Both the position numbers and the translations under genes were made by a program. The notes under the pieces were generated by a model, which saw nothing but the letters and a program-made list of their open reading frames with translations, was not told the origin of the DNA and made no database searches. A stretch of 64,000 nt of DNA from Kryptolebias marmoratus (Eukaryota; Chordata; Actinopteri; Cyprinodontiformes; Rivulidae). How positions within the stretch are numbered: position 1 is the stretch's first letter; each line of letters begins with the position of its first letter. Shown here piece by piece: positions 44,844 to 58,900 of the stretch. The stretch is from assembly GCF_001649575.2 (NCBI RefSeq), contig NC_051438.1:7632056-7696055 (forward strand). Direction: 5' to 3'.

Positions 44844-47800
44844 ATGGAAGCTCCAGACACAACTGCTCCTCCTCCCAACTCCTCCTCCTCCCTGCCTCCG
44901 CCCTCCCCCCTGCGCCCGGCCATCCCCCCCTCCGTCCAGGTGGGGTTCACCGTCCTCTACACCGGTTTGTACGCGACGCTCTTCCTGGTGGTCTACGTGC
45001 AGCTGTGGCTTCTCTACATCTACAAGCACAAGAGATGGAGCTACCAGAGCGTCTTTCTGTTCCTCTGTCTGCTCTGGGCCGCCCTTCGCACCACGCTCTT
45101 CACCTTCTACTTCTACGACGCCATGGAAGCCAACCGCCTACCCATCGTGGTCTTCTGGCTGCTCTACTGCTTCCCCGTGTGTCTGCAGTTCTTCACGTTT
45201 AGCCTCATCAATCTGTATTTCACCCAGGTGAGCGTCACTGTCCTGAGCTCAGGAGGATAGGAGAAGTTGAAAACTAAAGTGAAAATGAAAGTTTTTAAAT
45301 CTTCATGGCCAGAGGTACATTTGACATGGGGACTTTCCTTCAGGGGCTAACTGGAAGTGCAGCTTTCTTTAATTCTGCTTTATTTTCCTCTCGTGCCACA
45401 GGTGTTACTCAAAATCAGAGAGTCTTACAGCTCAGCAATGCACAGAGGACTGTAAGTGTCATCCTCGACCGAAATTAGAATATTCACTTTGGCGCGTCAT
45501 GTTTTGGTTTTCTATCCTGATCCTCTGTGTAATCCCCAGGTGGGTGGTTCGATGTGCGTACACTGCATTCAGCCTCATCTTCCTCTGCGTCAACGTGACG
45601 TGCGCTGTCCTGGGGGACCGGGACGGCAGCAACCAGACGGGGAAGCGGACCTGGAAGCTGGTTCTGGTCAGGGTTATAGTCAATGACTTGCTTTTCATCG
45701 TGAACGCAGTGCTGCTGGCTGCGGTGCTGTTGATTCTGACCCGGCACTCGCGCTCTGCCAGCCCCTACATGATCAACAAGGTGAGCCGATCGTCGCTCCT
45801 CAGAGGGAGAGGGTGTAAAAAAAAAAAAAAAAAAAACCCAAAATTAAAGTTCCACTCTGCTGATTTTTGCTCAAGATTAGTCCTAGCTAGTTTCTGGTAA
45901 AAATAAGTGTGTAATGTTTTTTGGAAGCACGTTTCAATTAACAGGAGATGTTTTTTGTTTTCGTCCCCAGGGGACCACAGTGTGCCAAACAGCAGGTTTG
46001 GGAGCTGCGGTCATCATCTTGTTCGCCACTCGAGCCTGTTACAACCTGACAGTCCTCGTTCTGTCCAAGAAATATCCCGTAGAGTCATTCAACTATGACT
46101 GGTACAACGTCTCTGATCAGGTAAATAAGGAATATCGCAACCAGTTTTAGGCAGTCGGATTCTCCGACTGAGTGTTTTTATCTCCGAGCATCCAACTCCT
46201 ATAGGCCCATAATGGTAAAATTAATTGATCCAATGAACTGCTAATTTCAAAGTGGCGCTGAAGGTTCTATAATGTCTTTTAATTTAACAAAACTTATTAC
46301 GGTAACTAATAACTTTTTGTTTGTGTTTATAATTGATTGTGGCTGGTAGTTTGTCTTTGCCAGCATTAAAAGGATTTGTTTGACAGCACTCAGTACTCAA
46401 CAGTAGGAAAGTCCAACAAACTCTGTGAAGATCTGAGAAAAGGAACCTGGTTAGGATGTTCAGGAACAGCTCAGAAACCACCAAGGCTCGGGTCTGCCTT
46501 CAGCTGGAAACTGCTGGAACACCAGTGTCCCTGTCCACTGTCCACAGTGGAGCCAGTTTTACATCAGCATGAACTGAGAGGGAGCCGAACAAGAAAGAAG
46601 CCTCTGCTTTAAAGGCGACATTTTCAAGCCGGACTGAGATTTGCAGCGAGGACAAACCAGACACCTTCCGGAGAAAAGTTTTATAATCAGACGAGACAAA
46701 GACTTTAAAAGACGTATGTTTAGAGAAAGCTTTAAAACCTGAGAACACTGTAGCAGCTGTCAAGCATGGTGGTGGTGGCATCATGCTGTGGTACTGGTGA
46801 ATTGCACAAAGTGGGTGGACTAATGAAGGAGGAGGACTACCTCTAAATCAACAGCTAAACTATTGAAGCTTGGACACAGTTGGGTGTTCCAGCAGGACAG
46901 TGATCCCAAACGCATCAGAGCTGGTTTCTGATTGGATAAAGGAGACGAACATGAAGCTTCTGGAGTAGCCTTTAATACCCCCTGACCTCAACTTCATTGA
47001 AAATTTGTGGACTCTGCTTAAAGACCAACCAATTTAAATGAACTCTTACCGAACAAATAAACGGACTGAGTTCTGCTAGAAGCTTGTTGATGGATACAGA
47101 AAGTGTATTTAAGGTGAAACTTGCCATGTGCATAATTTTGACACTCTGTGGATTAGAGAAAATCCACAATAAATTTAAACTTGTGTATCCAGTTTTTGTT
47201 TTAAAAATGACTTAAAGCTGTATGTTGTATAATCAGTCCACCCTGGGAAAAGAATGATTTATAATAACTATTAAGAGTTAATTAACATTAATTTACCATT
47301 CATGCCCAGGATGAGTGTATGTAAGTTCCTAATTTTTTTAATTTAATTAATTTCTTTCAGGCTGACCTGCAGAGCGAACTTGGCGACAGGGGCTACATTG
47401 CCTTCGGCGTTGTCCTCTTCATATGGGAGCTGCTCCCAACCAGCCTCCTCATCCTCATCTTAAGAGTTCGCAGACCTGCTCAAGAGGTGAGCAGAACATC
47501 TGACTGAGAGCTGCAACACGTGACCGTTTACATTGTGAAAAGATCTGCAGTACTCCACAGCTCCTAGCCGTCTCTTTTTCCGCGTGTTTCTCACAGACCA
47601 GCGGCATGGCCGTCAATAACAGGATCCTTCCTCGTCCGTATTTTTTCGACGACCCTCAAGCCAGCGATGATGACATACCTGCCCCGTGGGATCGAGAGTC
47701 AACCCAGAACTCAAGGTGCCATCATTACAAATCCACATAGACGTGCTGAAAGGTCATGTGACTGTATTGCAGCCATTACAATATCAGATCAAGTGGATAA

Positions 47801-48863
47801 TAGTTGGCAGCTCAGGCACACTGCTGGTCCTTTGTCAGTAGGGCGTGTCACCCTCCTCTCTGGCCTGGATACAAGCAGCAATTTTGTGCAAAATGGAGTC
47901 AGATTTCCAGCTACATGACACAAAAACATCAAGTCAGTAGGTCGTTTCCTCCTGCTTACGGTACCGCTCCACACACACGGTTGTCTCTGCTCTGGTGTTA
48001 ATTTCAACCTGTGCATGGGAGACTGAACGCGTAGTTTGTCACTAGGCTATGTTTGAAATGTTTCAAAACGTTCACAGGGGCTCTCCGTTTCCTCTCATGA
48101 GTCACAGAGGCTCACAACCTTATGGCTTGAAGTGCGAGTGTTCAAAAATAAAAAAAAATTGTGATACAAATTTTCACTCAAAATAGAATGAAAGGTGGTG
48201 TTGCAAAGAGTCCGATACCTGCGTCTGGATTGCGGGGCAGATGTGGTGTGTTCTTGTAATCCTTGTTCCTATAACAACAGCCCTTCCTTAGTGCGGTCTG
48301 TCTGAAACCGTCACTACATGTGTGAGTGCGCTCATGTCTTCACTGGTTCCGACGTCGAGCCACTGTGACATCTTTTGTACAATACAACCACCCGGCCTGA
48401 TTCAAAGGCACAAGGTGATCCTATCAAACAATGTCATGTGCTGTAATGTTGTCTAATAAGTCTATGAGACAGCTTCTGCTGACCTTCACTCACTGTCTGA
48501 CTGATTGTCAGATGCTTTTGGCAACTGCTCGACAACCTCATTGCTCCCCTTGTGATCCCACCACTTGTGCCTGTTCTAGAAAATGAAATAATTTACACAC
48601 GGATCACTGATATGCATTTGGACCAAGTTCTATCCAAATCAAATCATTCCTTATGCTGGACCAACTTTATCAGTGTGTGTATGTTAAGAGGCAGAATTGG
48701 AAAAAAATAAGGTTGTGTGTTTTTGGAGTTTTAAGTCATCTTTAGCTTGTTTTCTTGTGTTTCTAGCTGGTATGGATCAGAGACTGCTCCTCTCCTGTTT
48801 GCCAACAATCCTCCAGACCAGAGCCACCAGCACCACACTTTCTACTCCACGCCACAGAACTGA
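44844..48863 (+). CDS. gpr137: GPR137, lysosomal integral membrane protein
   Basis: Seven coding exons: 44844-45227, 45402-45451, 45540-45780, 45971-46120, 47361-47486, 47597-47715, 48767-48863; 1167 bp, 388 aa, all joins in frame. A Pro/Ser-rich N-terminus is followed by [40 protein letters not shown] and [15 protein letters not shown], all GPR137-family hallmarks; then [32 protein letters not shown] and [20 protein letters not shown]. About seven membrane segments. The tail has [14 protein letters not shown] and ends [11 protein letters not shown] ... YSTPQN. Family members sit in lysosomal membranes and influence Rag/mTORC1 signalling. Paralogue choice (GPR137 rather than B or C) rests partly on linkage with SYVN1. 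Confidence 0.9.
46376..47170 (+). mobile_element. Tc1-like transposon remnant in GPR137 intron
   Basis: Frameshifted blocks: [14 protein letters not shown] at about 46757, a QQDSDPK-like block at about 46890 and a [21 protein letters not shown] block at about 46980-47030. Accounts for the long intron between the fourth and fifth coding exons. Confidence 0.65.
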
Positions 48864-49640
48864 CATGTTGCCGAGCCACCACGTCCACGACGACATAAGA
48901 CACGATCTAAAACATGCAGCTACCAGCCCGATCTACCTCCCGCTGTGGGAGGATTTGCACTGAAGACCTCAGGAAACGCACCTTGCAGAGAGTTGATGTT
49001 TTTATGATGCGCTGCTCTCGAAATTTTAAAGGGAACACACTTGGCAGGATTTGCCAGATTCAAGCGAAGGGACCACTGTTTCTCAGTTAGCTTCAAAAGA
49101 AAATGAAACTGAGCTCATTTTTATTTATTTGCATACCTCCTCTAAACATTCACGGCCAACAGGCTCCGAGAGTTCTTAGATACGGCTCATTAAGCCTCGT
49201 CTACATTCCTCAATGAACGCGAAGCAGCACAGATCGTAACTGCGCAGACTGCAGGAACTCTTGGCTGCAGGAATATAAATGTGCAGTCCTGTGATTGGAT
49301 CAAATACGCACTCAAACGGCTGTAAAACTGACTAAAAACGAGCAATTTTTGTATTCAGTCTAATTTATGACAGGAGGCTTTAGTTTGTTTCCTTAAAGGA
49401 CAGTGTCTGCTGCTTTTTCTTTTAGTTGTTTTTTTGATCATTACACGCCTGTATAAATCTATATTTGTGATTTTATGTTTTATTTATTTATGACCATTTC
49501 CCTTTTTTTTTTTTTTTTACTATAGCGGGAATCAAATGTTCTCCTAGAAAAAAAAAAAAGAACCAAGCTTGCTGTTTGGCACTCACCTGAGGCACTGACC
49601 TGTGACCGACACTGGATTTGTTAACGACAAACTAATAAAC
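48864..49640 (+). other. gpr137: GPR137 3' UTR
   Basis: Noncoding, ending at AATAAA (49634-49639). Extent inferred. Confidence 0.5.
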
Positions 49641-50583
49641 GCGTCGACGAAAACCTGCTCGTCTTGTTAATGGAACGTGTTTACGGGTGAAGTGCAGCCG
49701 TGTTTTTATGTCCAAGCCTCATTTAATAGGAAGAATCTTTGCCGCCTCCACAGAAAACGTGGCGTGAGATCCACTGGTGAATATCAGGCTCTTTTTTCCC
49801 CCTCCCCCATTAGAGCAATTTTGATTGTTTTAGTATAAAATTTACATATTTTTTAAATAACTCTTATTGAAGTTTGACAGCAGTTACATAGAAAACAGTT
49901 TGGAGCAACCAGCTGAACAAGGAAAAAAAAAAACTACATTCAGAATGTGCTAAAGAAAACCTCCAAAATAAGCGATTACTAAATAAATGAAGGCGAGAAA
50001 ACCTGAAACTTTTGAAATAAAGAGATCATTGCTGCTCCACTCAACAACATGACGCCCACAGAAATTAAAACAGAAGTTAAAACTTGTCCTGCTTCATATT
50101 GTTGTCAAATAAATCTCCTCTACAAGATCTTCCTTTTTTTAAAGGGATGTTGAGCCTACATCTGAGCTTTTTTGAACTTTTGCCTGTGAGAACATTGCAA
50201 GTATTCTCTTTATCACAGATTTTTTTTATTACAAATACATTTTTCCTTCTAAAGATGCAAACTTTCTAAACTGAAACCTAAACTAAAAGGCTTAGTATTG
50301 CTTGACGTCACCAGCCAGGTTGCTGGATGTAGTTTCAAACAAAGGAGCTCCATCTGTAAAACTGGCTGACTTATTACCATTTTTGTGTTGGCTAACATTT
50401 ATTAGCAGTGGCGACCATCTTGAAGCAGGTTCCGAAGGTTAATCAGCTGTGGATGTACATCCATGAGATATTTTACTAACAGACACAAACACAGTCAACT
50501 ATGTGGTTATCCTTTCATGGAGGTAGGGGGAAAAAAAATAAAAAAATAAATTAAAACCAGAGTTCTGCTTATTTTTTTTAAAT
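49641..50583. other. Convergent intergenic region, GPR137 to SYVN1
   Basis: No gene seen. Contains a third copy of the dispersed repeat with ATGAGATATTTT (about 50311-50520) and A/T-rich tracts. Confidence 0.5.
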
Positions 50584-51390
50584 TTTATTTTCATCAAGAA
50601 GCACTGGGATTCAAGCACTAAACGTGCTCAATTTAAAAAGTCGGGATGCCTGAACAGAATTCCTCTCCCAGGATCAGTCGTGAGTTTTAATTTAACAGCC
50701 AACCCTTTAACTCAAAAAAGGTAACAACGAAGCGCTGCAACACAACTCCTAAAAACGAGCGCACAGATCACGGGGCCTCGGCAGATTCCTCCGTGGCGTC
50801 AGCTGGCCTTCATTCACACAGATGTCGACGCTGTGCCACCGTCGCTTCAGTCCGTCTATACTGCAGCGTCATCCCATTAAAACTCTGTACAGTATATACA
50901 TATTCCACTAAATCAGTGTTACAGCATCAGCAGGTATAATTCCCAGGGAGTATAAAAGCAGAAGTAGCTGATTGGTTTCACTTGAACTGTACTGGTTTTG
51001 TAAATGATCCGTGTGCTGTGTAACATGTTGATGGGAATGTCGACGGTTGGTTGAAACAACATATGCAGGAAAACAGCAAAACTAGCAAAGACAAATCTAA
51101 ACAGGGCCTCTCCCACCTCGTTGAGCTTACAAATACCTGCAGCATAACTATTGCAGTCGTTCATTCTGAGGGAAAATGATGAAAACAGAAGAAAAAAAAG
51201 AACAAAAATTGATGCTATTGCTGTCTGACACAAACAGTTCAGCAGCGTCTTCCGTCGGCCCGAGTCCACCACCGCGCGGTTAGAAACCTGAGCCACGAGG
51301 AAGAGAGGCAACGAAGAACCAAAGCAGCTGTGAGTCATCTCAGAGTTCCCGATGGTTCAGAGCCATACGCCCGAGTCACAACGCGCGGGA
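50584..51390 (-). other. syvn1: SYVN1 3' UTR
   Basis: Follows the SYVN1 stop; the nearest minus-strand AATAAA found is at 50589-50584. Extent inferred. Confidence 0.4.
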
Positions 51391-54300
51391 TCAGTTGTCC
51401 GGGGGAGGGGACGACGACGAGGACGACGCCGTCTCGAGCTTGCGAAGACGGCGCCGCCTCAGCTCGGCGGCGCTCGGCTCGCCGCCCTCATCCTCCAGCG
51501 CTTCTTCGTCCAGGTTCTCTTTCCTTTCTGTGTCCGAAGCACAGGAAGTGGAGTCGGCGGGCTGAGAGGAGACCGTGGCTCCGCTCGCCTCATCAGCTGG
51601 AAGCAGAGGATTGAGCTGGTTAGAATTTTTCTTTTCCTCTCTGGAATCCAACACTTCTCCATTTAAGATCAAAATATCGGTATATTAACTGTGTTTGTAC
51701 AGTGATGCTGTTTGATTTGTATGTTTATACAAAATTATTGAATGTGGAAAAAGTTTGTTAATTAATGAAACCTAAAAAAATCTAAATAAATTCACTAACT
51801 TTACAAAGGCGGGATCCATAACTACCTCCAACTGCAAGAAACCAGAGCAGCATTTATTTTTCCATAAAAGCTGCTCTGGTTTGTTTTAGTTCTGGAGAAA
51901 ATATTAAAAGTAAAAGTTTTCTTGCCAAAGTATTTTTTGACCAGACTTTTACAAATTCATATCAGCGCAAAACGCAAACCTGACTAATTTCATGTTTTCT
52001 GACCTCTTCATACAGGAGGCTGCAAGTGTCTGTCTGAAAAATAGTGAAAGTTGTCGTTTTTTCCTTCATGACATAAATAATTCTTTGTTGTGAAAAACTC
52101 TTATCTACATTATTGATGTTCTTTATTTCAGGTTTATAAAAGTTTCCAACCTATTGTGGTAAAAAAAACAACAACAAACAAAACAAATAGAAAGCATTGT
52201 ACTCCGTTCAGATTTGATTTGAAGCTTTTATAAAAGCTCATCGAGGGATAAGTGCTGCAAATTAGCTCACGCTATAAGCACTATGATGCAGGCATGGGAC
52301 TGCTGTTTTATTCAGTCCGTCTGTGTTATTGTGTGTCAGTCCCTATCAAATAAACTTAATAAATAAATAAAGTCTGTGTGAAAACTACTCTGCCCATTTG
52401 AACATTTTCAGCAAATTGCTATATTTATTTTTCTAGAAAATGAAAAGGTAATAGAGTCTTGAAGCCAAACACTGCTTTTAACAATGAATGAAGCGTCTCA
52501 GTCTGCTTTTTTTGTCCAAAACTACTCTACCACACACATTCATGGTACATAGACTTAACGTATTCCGCAGGCAGCCACTAGGGGGTGCTGGTTTAGTTTC
52601 AGCTTCAACTTTCATACAACATTTTTGTGTGTAGTTATAATACTTCTCCAGGGACGTGCGGTCAGGGGAGGCAGGTGAAGCAGAGCCTCCCCTGTCATCA
52701 TGACAAGAAAAAAAAAAAAATCATAACATAAAATGATTATTAATATTTGTCCACTGATCTTTATGTATGAGTAATTTTCGAACATTTTTATGGTCCAAAT
52801 CGCATTTTTATAGTCAAAATCGCTGAAATTGCATATTTCCTGTTCAAATATGAGGGTGNNNNNNNNNNNNNNNNNNNNNNNNNNNNNNNNNNNNNNNNNN
52901 NNNNNNNNNNNNNNNNNNNNNNNNNNNNNNNNNNNNNNNNNNNNNNNNNNNNNNNNNNNNNNNNNNNNNNNNNNNNNNNNNNNNNNNNNNNNNNNNNNNN
53001 NNNNNNNNNNNNNNNNNNNNNNNNNNNNNNNNNNNNNNNNNNNNNNNNNNNNNNNNNNNNNNNNNNNNNNNNNNNNNNNNNNNNNNNNNNNNNNNNNNNN
53101 NNNNNNNNNNNNNNNNNNNNNNNNCTCTGCCGCACTGAAGGGGGCGCACGTGAGCCAACGGGAGCTTGTTGCTGCTGTCCTTTCACGCAGAGGCCAGTGA
53201 GTGTCACGTGCACTGCTGCCAGCCGTTAAGTTTTGTTTTGCTCCATCAGACTGCCAAAACGGTAATTGTAACATTTTTTTCTTATCTTATCCTTAATACT
53301 ACTATGTGTGCGCGTGCGCGCGCAAGCGTGTGTGAGTGAGTGAGTGAGAGACGGAGAGAGAGAGAGAGTGTGTGTGTGTGTGTGTGTGAAGAACGCTTAT
53401 GAGATATGAAATAACCAGTAGCCAATTGAATAAGCTACCCTTTTGGATTTATATATTTGTAAATCTGACTCTCAGTGCCTCACCAACCATGAACCTCACC
53501 GCACGTCACTGTACTTCTCTATGCTAGAAACACAAATGTTCTTCCAAAACCTGATAATGACTGAACTAAAACTCCATAACCTTCCATATTTTTGAAAACA
53601 CTGTATGGATCGTGTAAAAGCAGCCAAAAAGAGGATTTCGGGGAGGTGATCAGAGACAGTTACTTACAGATGGACGTGTCCTTCTCTGTGTTAGTGGCAG
53701 CTGTAGGAGACGAAGCACTGTGGTTTGTTGCACTGGTTTCTCTAGCACTGCTCTCAGGCCGAGGCGGACTGCAGGGAAGACAGAACGGCGATGAATTCAA
53801 AAGAGCACAAGCGCAATCCTTGATTTAAACACATGATGTGATCCAGTCTAACACTGTTTGTTGCAAGAATTCAACTGAGACGGCTGAGTGGATTCAGCTC
53901 ATTCCCTCTCCCGCCCCAAATCTTGGAGGTGTAATTACTTGAGCGTAGCGACAGTGCTGAGGTAGTGGTGGATATTGAGCATTGCGGCGTCCAGCAGGGT
54001 GTGGATGTTCTGGAGACACTGCAGCCTGGCCTCCAGGCCTCGCCGACCTTCTGCCTCCAGCTCCCTCAGCTCCTCGTCCGACAGCCGAGACAGAGACGGA
54101 GGAGGGGGAGGCATTGATGACACTGGTGAGGATGAGAGAGAGAAATTCATTTGATTTTGACAGCACTGACAATGATGACTTTAAATACAAGTTTATTGAG
54201 GCTGTGACACTGGATAAATCCAAAAACATGACACTTAGAGCAAACTGGAAGCAAGCAGAGATGACAGACAGACAAATAAAAGTCACTAGATTTTTCTTTA

Positions 54301-55905
54301 GACAATTAAAAAAAAAATCTCTTTATTAAGTGAAAACAAACATTTGAAAACATGATTAAAAAAAAAACTGAAATTCAACACTTGAGGTGCCATGTCTTTC
54401 ATGTTTTAGAAACAAAAAGAAGCTTACCGAAGGGCGGAGGCATGGGCAGCCATGGTGCAGTGGGGAAGGGAGGAGGTGGGAAGGAGAAGGGGAATCCTGG
54501 GATTGCTGATCCTGGAGCTGCTGCTGCTGAAGATGATGTGGTTGTGTCTGTAGTAGAAGAAGATGCAGACTGACTGGTGCCTGACAGAAAGAGATACATA
54601 ACACAATTCAATAAGAATTACAAATGCTAACAAATAACAACAATGAAGCTCTCAGTGGAATCTGACGATCTGTAGTTTTGTGCACGGCTATGTGTGGCAG
54701 TATGTCGTCGTTACCAGCTGCCTGCGTTGCCTCTGTGCTGCTCTGTGGAGCGTCGGCAGCACCCGGAGCTGGGGCTGGAGCCGCTGCAGCAGGAGGCGGC
54801 ACTGCAGGAAAAGGACCCCAGAAAGGGAAGATGCCCGGAGGAAAGCCTGGCAACATGCCCGGAGCCACTAAAGGAAATAAAGAGCAAAATAAAAGATATG
54901 TATCAACCAAGAAAAGAGATCCTACTGGAGCTCTAATTTCATATCTATCTATCTCAGAGCTCTCAGACAAGTTGCTCCACTAAAAATAAAAAATAAAACG
55001 TTCAACATGCCGGTAGCCTCTGCCTTCTGAATAATTTAAATATGAAATAAAGACTGAATTGTTTACATAAAGTGAGCTCATAAACAGTAACATCTACAAG
55101 TTTAAAGCTGAAAGGAGCACTGCGCTTCATCTCTGAGTTCATGTTTACAAGCTTCACAAAAATGAATGAATGAAATAAAACATCTGAGCTGAGCTAGACG
55201 GAGCTGAGAGTTGAGTTTACCATGCACAGTTTTTGTGCTTAAAGGGATATTCTGGCCATTCTGAAGTAGGATTTGTGGAAAAAGCTATGCACAAATAATA
55301 CGTTACCTGTTGTAGAACGACCTCAGTTAGAAGCTAGTCTGAACGCAGATGAGACCAAAGCAGGCGGGTGACGGCTTAAACAGCTCCAATCTCAAACACA
55401 TCAAAGTTTCACACAAATGCCCTTTCGGAAACTTTCAGACCTCCATCTGTTTTGCAGTACACCATTATTTACATTGAGCCCTGTAGTTTTTTGAAAGCCC
55501 AATTATCTGCAGCAGCAGCCTGGAGTCAATTTCAGCAAGAATATCACAAGATTTCTGTCCCAAAAACAGAGTAAAGCAAAACTGATGACAACGTAAAGAT
55601 TTAAATAACAGCAAATGCATGAACTGTAATGAATTTTAATGATTTCAGTCGTTTTAAGACAGATGTGATCAATTTTGGTCTTAGCACCACTCGGACAAGC
55701 CATTTGCTCGTCAATCCGGTCAAATTTAAAATATTCCTACAAACTGAAGTTGGTCAAAGAACCATCTACAACAGGTAAGATATTAGTTGTTTGTAATCTT
55801 TCCACAGAACCTCAAATCAAAAATGGCCAGGAAATCCGTAGAAGTTAAAACAATTTTTAACTTTGCCTCAGTCCTTTGTGATGACAGCTTGATGCTTTTA
55901 GTCAG

Positions 55906-55960
<55 letters not shown>

Positions 55961-58900
55961 AATCTCATTCTCCAACACACCAACTGATCGAGGCTAAACG
56001 ATCTGAACTCAGAGAAAGTTTTAACTCTATACACTCTTTCTCATCATCATCAGTGAAACTAATGCTATTCCTTTCTTCTGACAGCTTGACAAATAGTTTC
56101 CGCTACTTTGATGGGTTTTTTTTTTTTGCTCATCTTGCAACCATCAAAAACATGTTTTTAATTTCTGCATGTCGACTTCTCTCTGTTCTCTGCCACATCC
56201 AGTTAAAAAGCAGCACAGCATATAGGGAGGCCTAACACCTAAGAAGTACTTTTATAAAACAGAAGAATTTTGTTTGTTCATTTTTGTACACAGACGGCTT
56301 TAAAAATGAGGGCACCCGCATCACATCGCAGTCAATAATTTAGGTGTAAGCAGCCTCACGGGCTGCCGAGGGCAACTTGAACATGGGGGTTGTGTTCTAG
56401 GATTTTTGTTTTGACTCACCGTTTGGGACCGGGGCTGCTGCTGGAGCATTGGCGGGGGCCGCGGGGGCAGGGGCCGGAGCCTGTGCCGCTGGAGCCTGAG
56501 TCTGATTGTTGTTGGTGGCTCTGAGGACGTCCATACGACAGGTCGGGCACGTCTGCTGCCTCTGGAACCAGGAGCGCAGGCAGCTGGGGAGCAGGGAAGC
56601 ACAAAGACAACAATAATTAAAGAAAGCAAACCAAAAAAAAAAAGACAATTAAGGGCAACGCAGGTTTGCTTTTCCACACTGACTCATGCTTGGTTTCAGT
56701 ACGGGGTCTGTGTCGAATGCTGCCCGTGTTGGACATCTATCAGCCCAGTTTGTCCTGCTGGACTTACCTGGAGTGGAAAATGTGATTACAAGGCAGTTTC
56801 TTGGCTCCGGTGACCATTTCCTCTCGACAGATGATGCAGACATTGTCCGAGGCCTGCAGATCTTCAGGAGTAGCATCAGGATATCTGCACAGAGGCAATC
56901 AGGTGCTTTAACTTCAGTTTCAGAGATTACCTTCATGTCTCTCCACATGTTGGAATTACTAGTATCACTGAACACAGTTATGTTGACCTTCATGACAGAA
57001 AACTGTCACTTATCAACAAGTGGCTCAGCAGCATTTAGTACGATAAATCATTTCACGTTCAGGGTTTCTTTAAAGTCTGAGCTGGCCCAAGTCAAGCCAA
57101 ATCAAGTAAGGTCAATTCTTCTGCACCCTAAAAACCATAAAGATCTCAAATGAAATCTAAAACAACACAATGAGCCACATGAGCCTTTTCAGACATGAAA
57201 TACATTTCATTAATCTGATTCAGTCATTCAGTTGTTAGCCATCTTTTCTGTTAATGTTCCCCACTTTCTTAAATGAAATAAAACACAGAAAAGGTTGTCC
57301 TGAACTATATCAAATGGTGCCGTTTGAAAGAAATCACTCCAGTAGTTTTCCAAATATGCTGATATTCAATTCTGAATGCAGGTCAACACTCTGTGAATAT
57401 GAAGCACTTGGCTGAAATTGCAAACAAACATGTGGAAGTAGACAACTGACCTACATTAGCTGTAGTCTGTGTAGGTAAACAAATATGGTGGAATCAGACA
57501 AGTGTAGAATTTAGGTAGAAATATAAGACTGAATCTGTTGCTAAACGTGAAAGTAAAGACAAAGAACGAGTGAGACAGCTGTTAATAAATATCAGGGATC
57601 AAGCAGGGCGGTGGAGCGCCATAAAGACAGAAAAATTTCTGCTGGACCGGTAAGTTCACCATGTCAGCCTAACATACCTGTCTTTTCACCTGCATACTTT
57701 ACTTAACAAATCTGAGCAGAAATACGTCAAAACTGTCTGAGTACCCCACCCCGAATGAATCTTCCATGGACGTCTCCACAAATATTGCTTACTTATTTTT
57801 AATTTAGGGACACATTAAAAAAATGTGTGAATTTTGTTTATTTTATAGTCTTTAAAAAAAATAACAGGTCTTCATGACATTGCAATGAGCAGCTGTAAAG
57901 ACTTGGTTGTTTTAAACAGCTGTGTGGCAAAGTGTTGATCAAAAAAAAGGTCCCTTCTATGGCAAGCAGTTATTTCATATAATCAGCACTTTCAAATGTA
58001 CTATGCCATTTGCGTACGCATTTGATATCTCCTGATACCAGGCATCATTTTCCCACACTAGTACTTACCAAGCCCAGTGTTTCACTTTTTATTTCTTTGT
58101 ATTTTCACACCAGCAGATGTTACTCAGTTCTGGTTTTCATTTTGTATCAAGTCGAGGCCAACGCAAATGAAGCAAACACTCCTTGCTTTTTGTTCTTAAC
58201 TCACAGAGCCAAACCTTTCTGGAGTTTGGCACATGGCCTATAGGACGCTGTTCAGTTCAGATTAGGTGAAAAAGGCGGTACAAGGTGACTTATTTTTTTT
58301 ATTTTAGAGCAACGTTATCAGCTGACAAACCCTATATTGCTGAACATGACCTTAGAGACTCCACACAAGCGTTGGTTCGGTTTTTGCTTCTGGGAAGATT
58401 ATTGTTATTGCAAAGCCTTGTTTTGTGTATTGGTGTTAAAATATTTTTATGAACATTAACCACCACTAACACTGCTAATAATTTTCACTAAGTACTTGTG
58501 AAAACTATACTCACAGTGTGTTCATGTTGCGGATAGCTCTCCGAGACATTATAGCATCTGTTACAGCCTTCTTAAACTGCCTGAAAGGACAAGAAAACAG
58601 ATGATAGCATAATATACACATTTAAAACATGAGATGTGAGAAAGCAATCAGGCCCTATTTACTCCTCTAAACGCTTACTTTTCTTTTGTGGATCCTATAG
58701 AGACAAAAATGTGTAATTGTGTCTAGGATAGATAAAAAACGTAAATAAATGATGCTTACCTCATAGCCAGATACATGGGGCGGATGGCAAACAGAGGGAA
58801 GGTGTGGACCTTTATCATGATGGTCATGAAGGCAATGTACAGGAGAACTTTGATAAAACCTGCAAAGAACACATCAGACAGCATTTCAGACACACACACA

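Noticed and set aside
54352..54983. Gly/Ala-rich plus-strand open frames
   Set aside because: Antisense to the Pro/Ala-rich SYVN1 exons.
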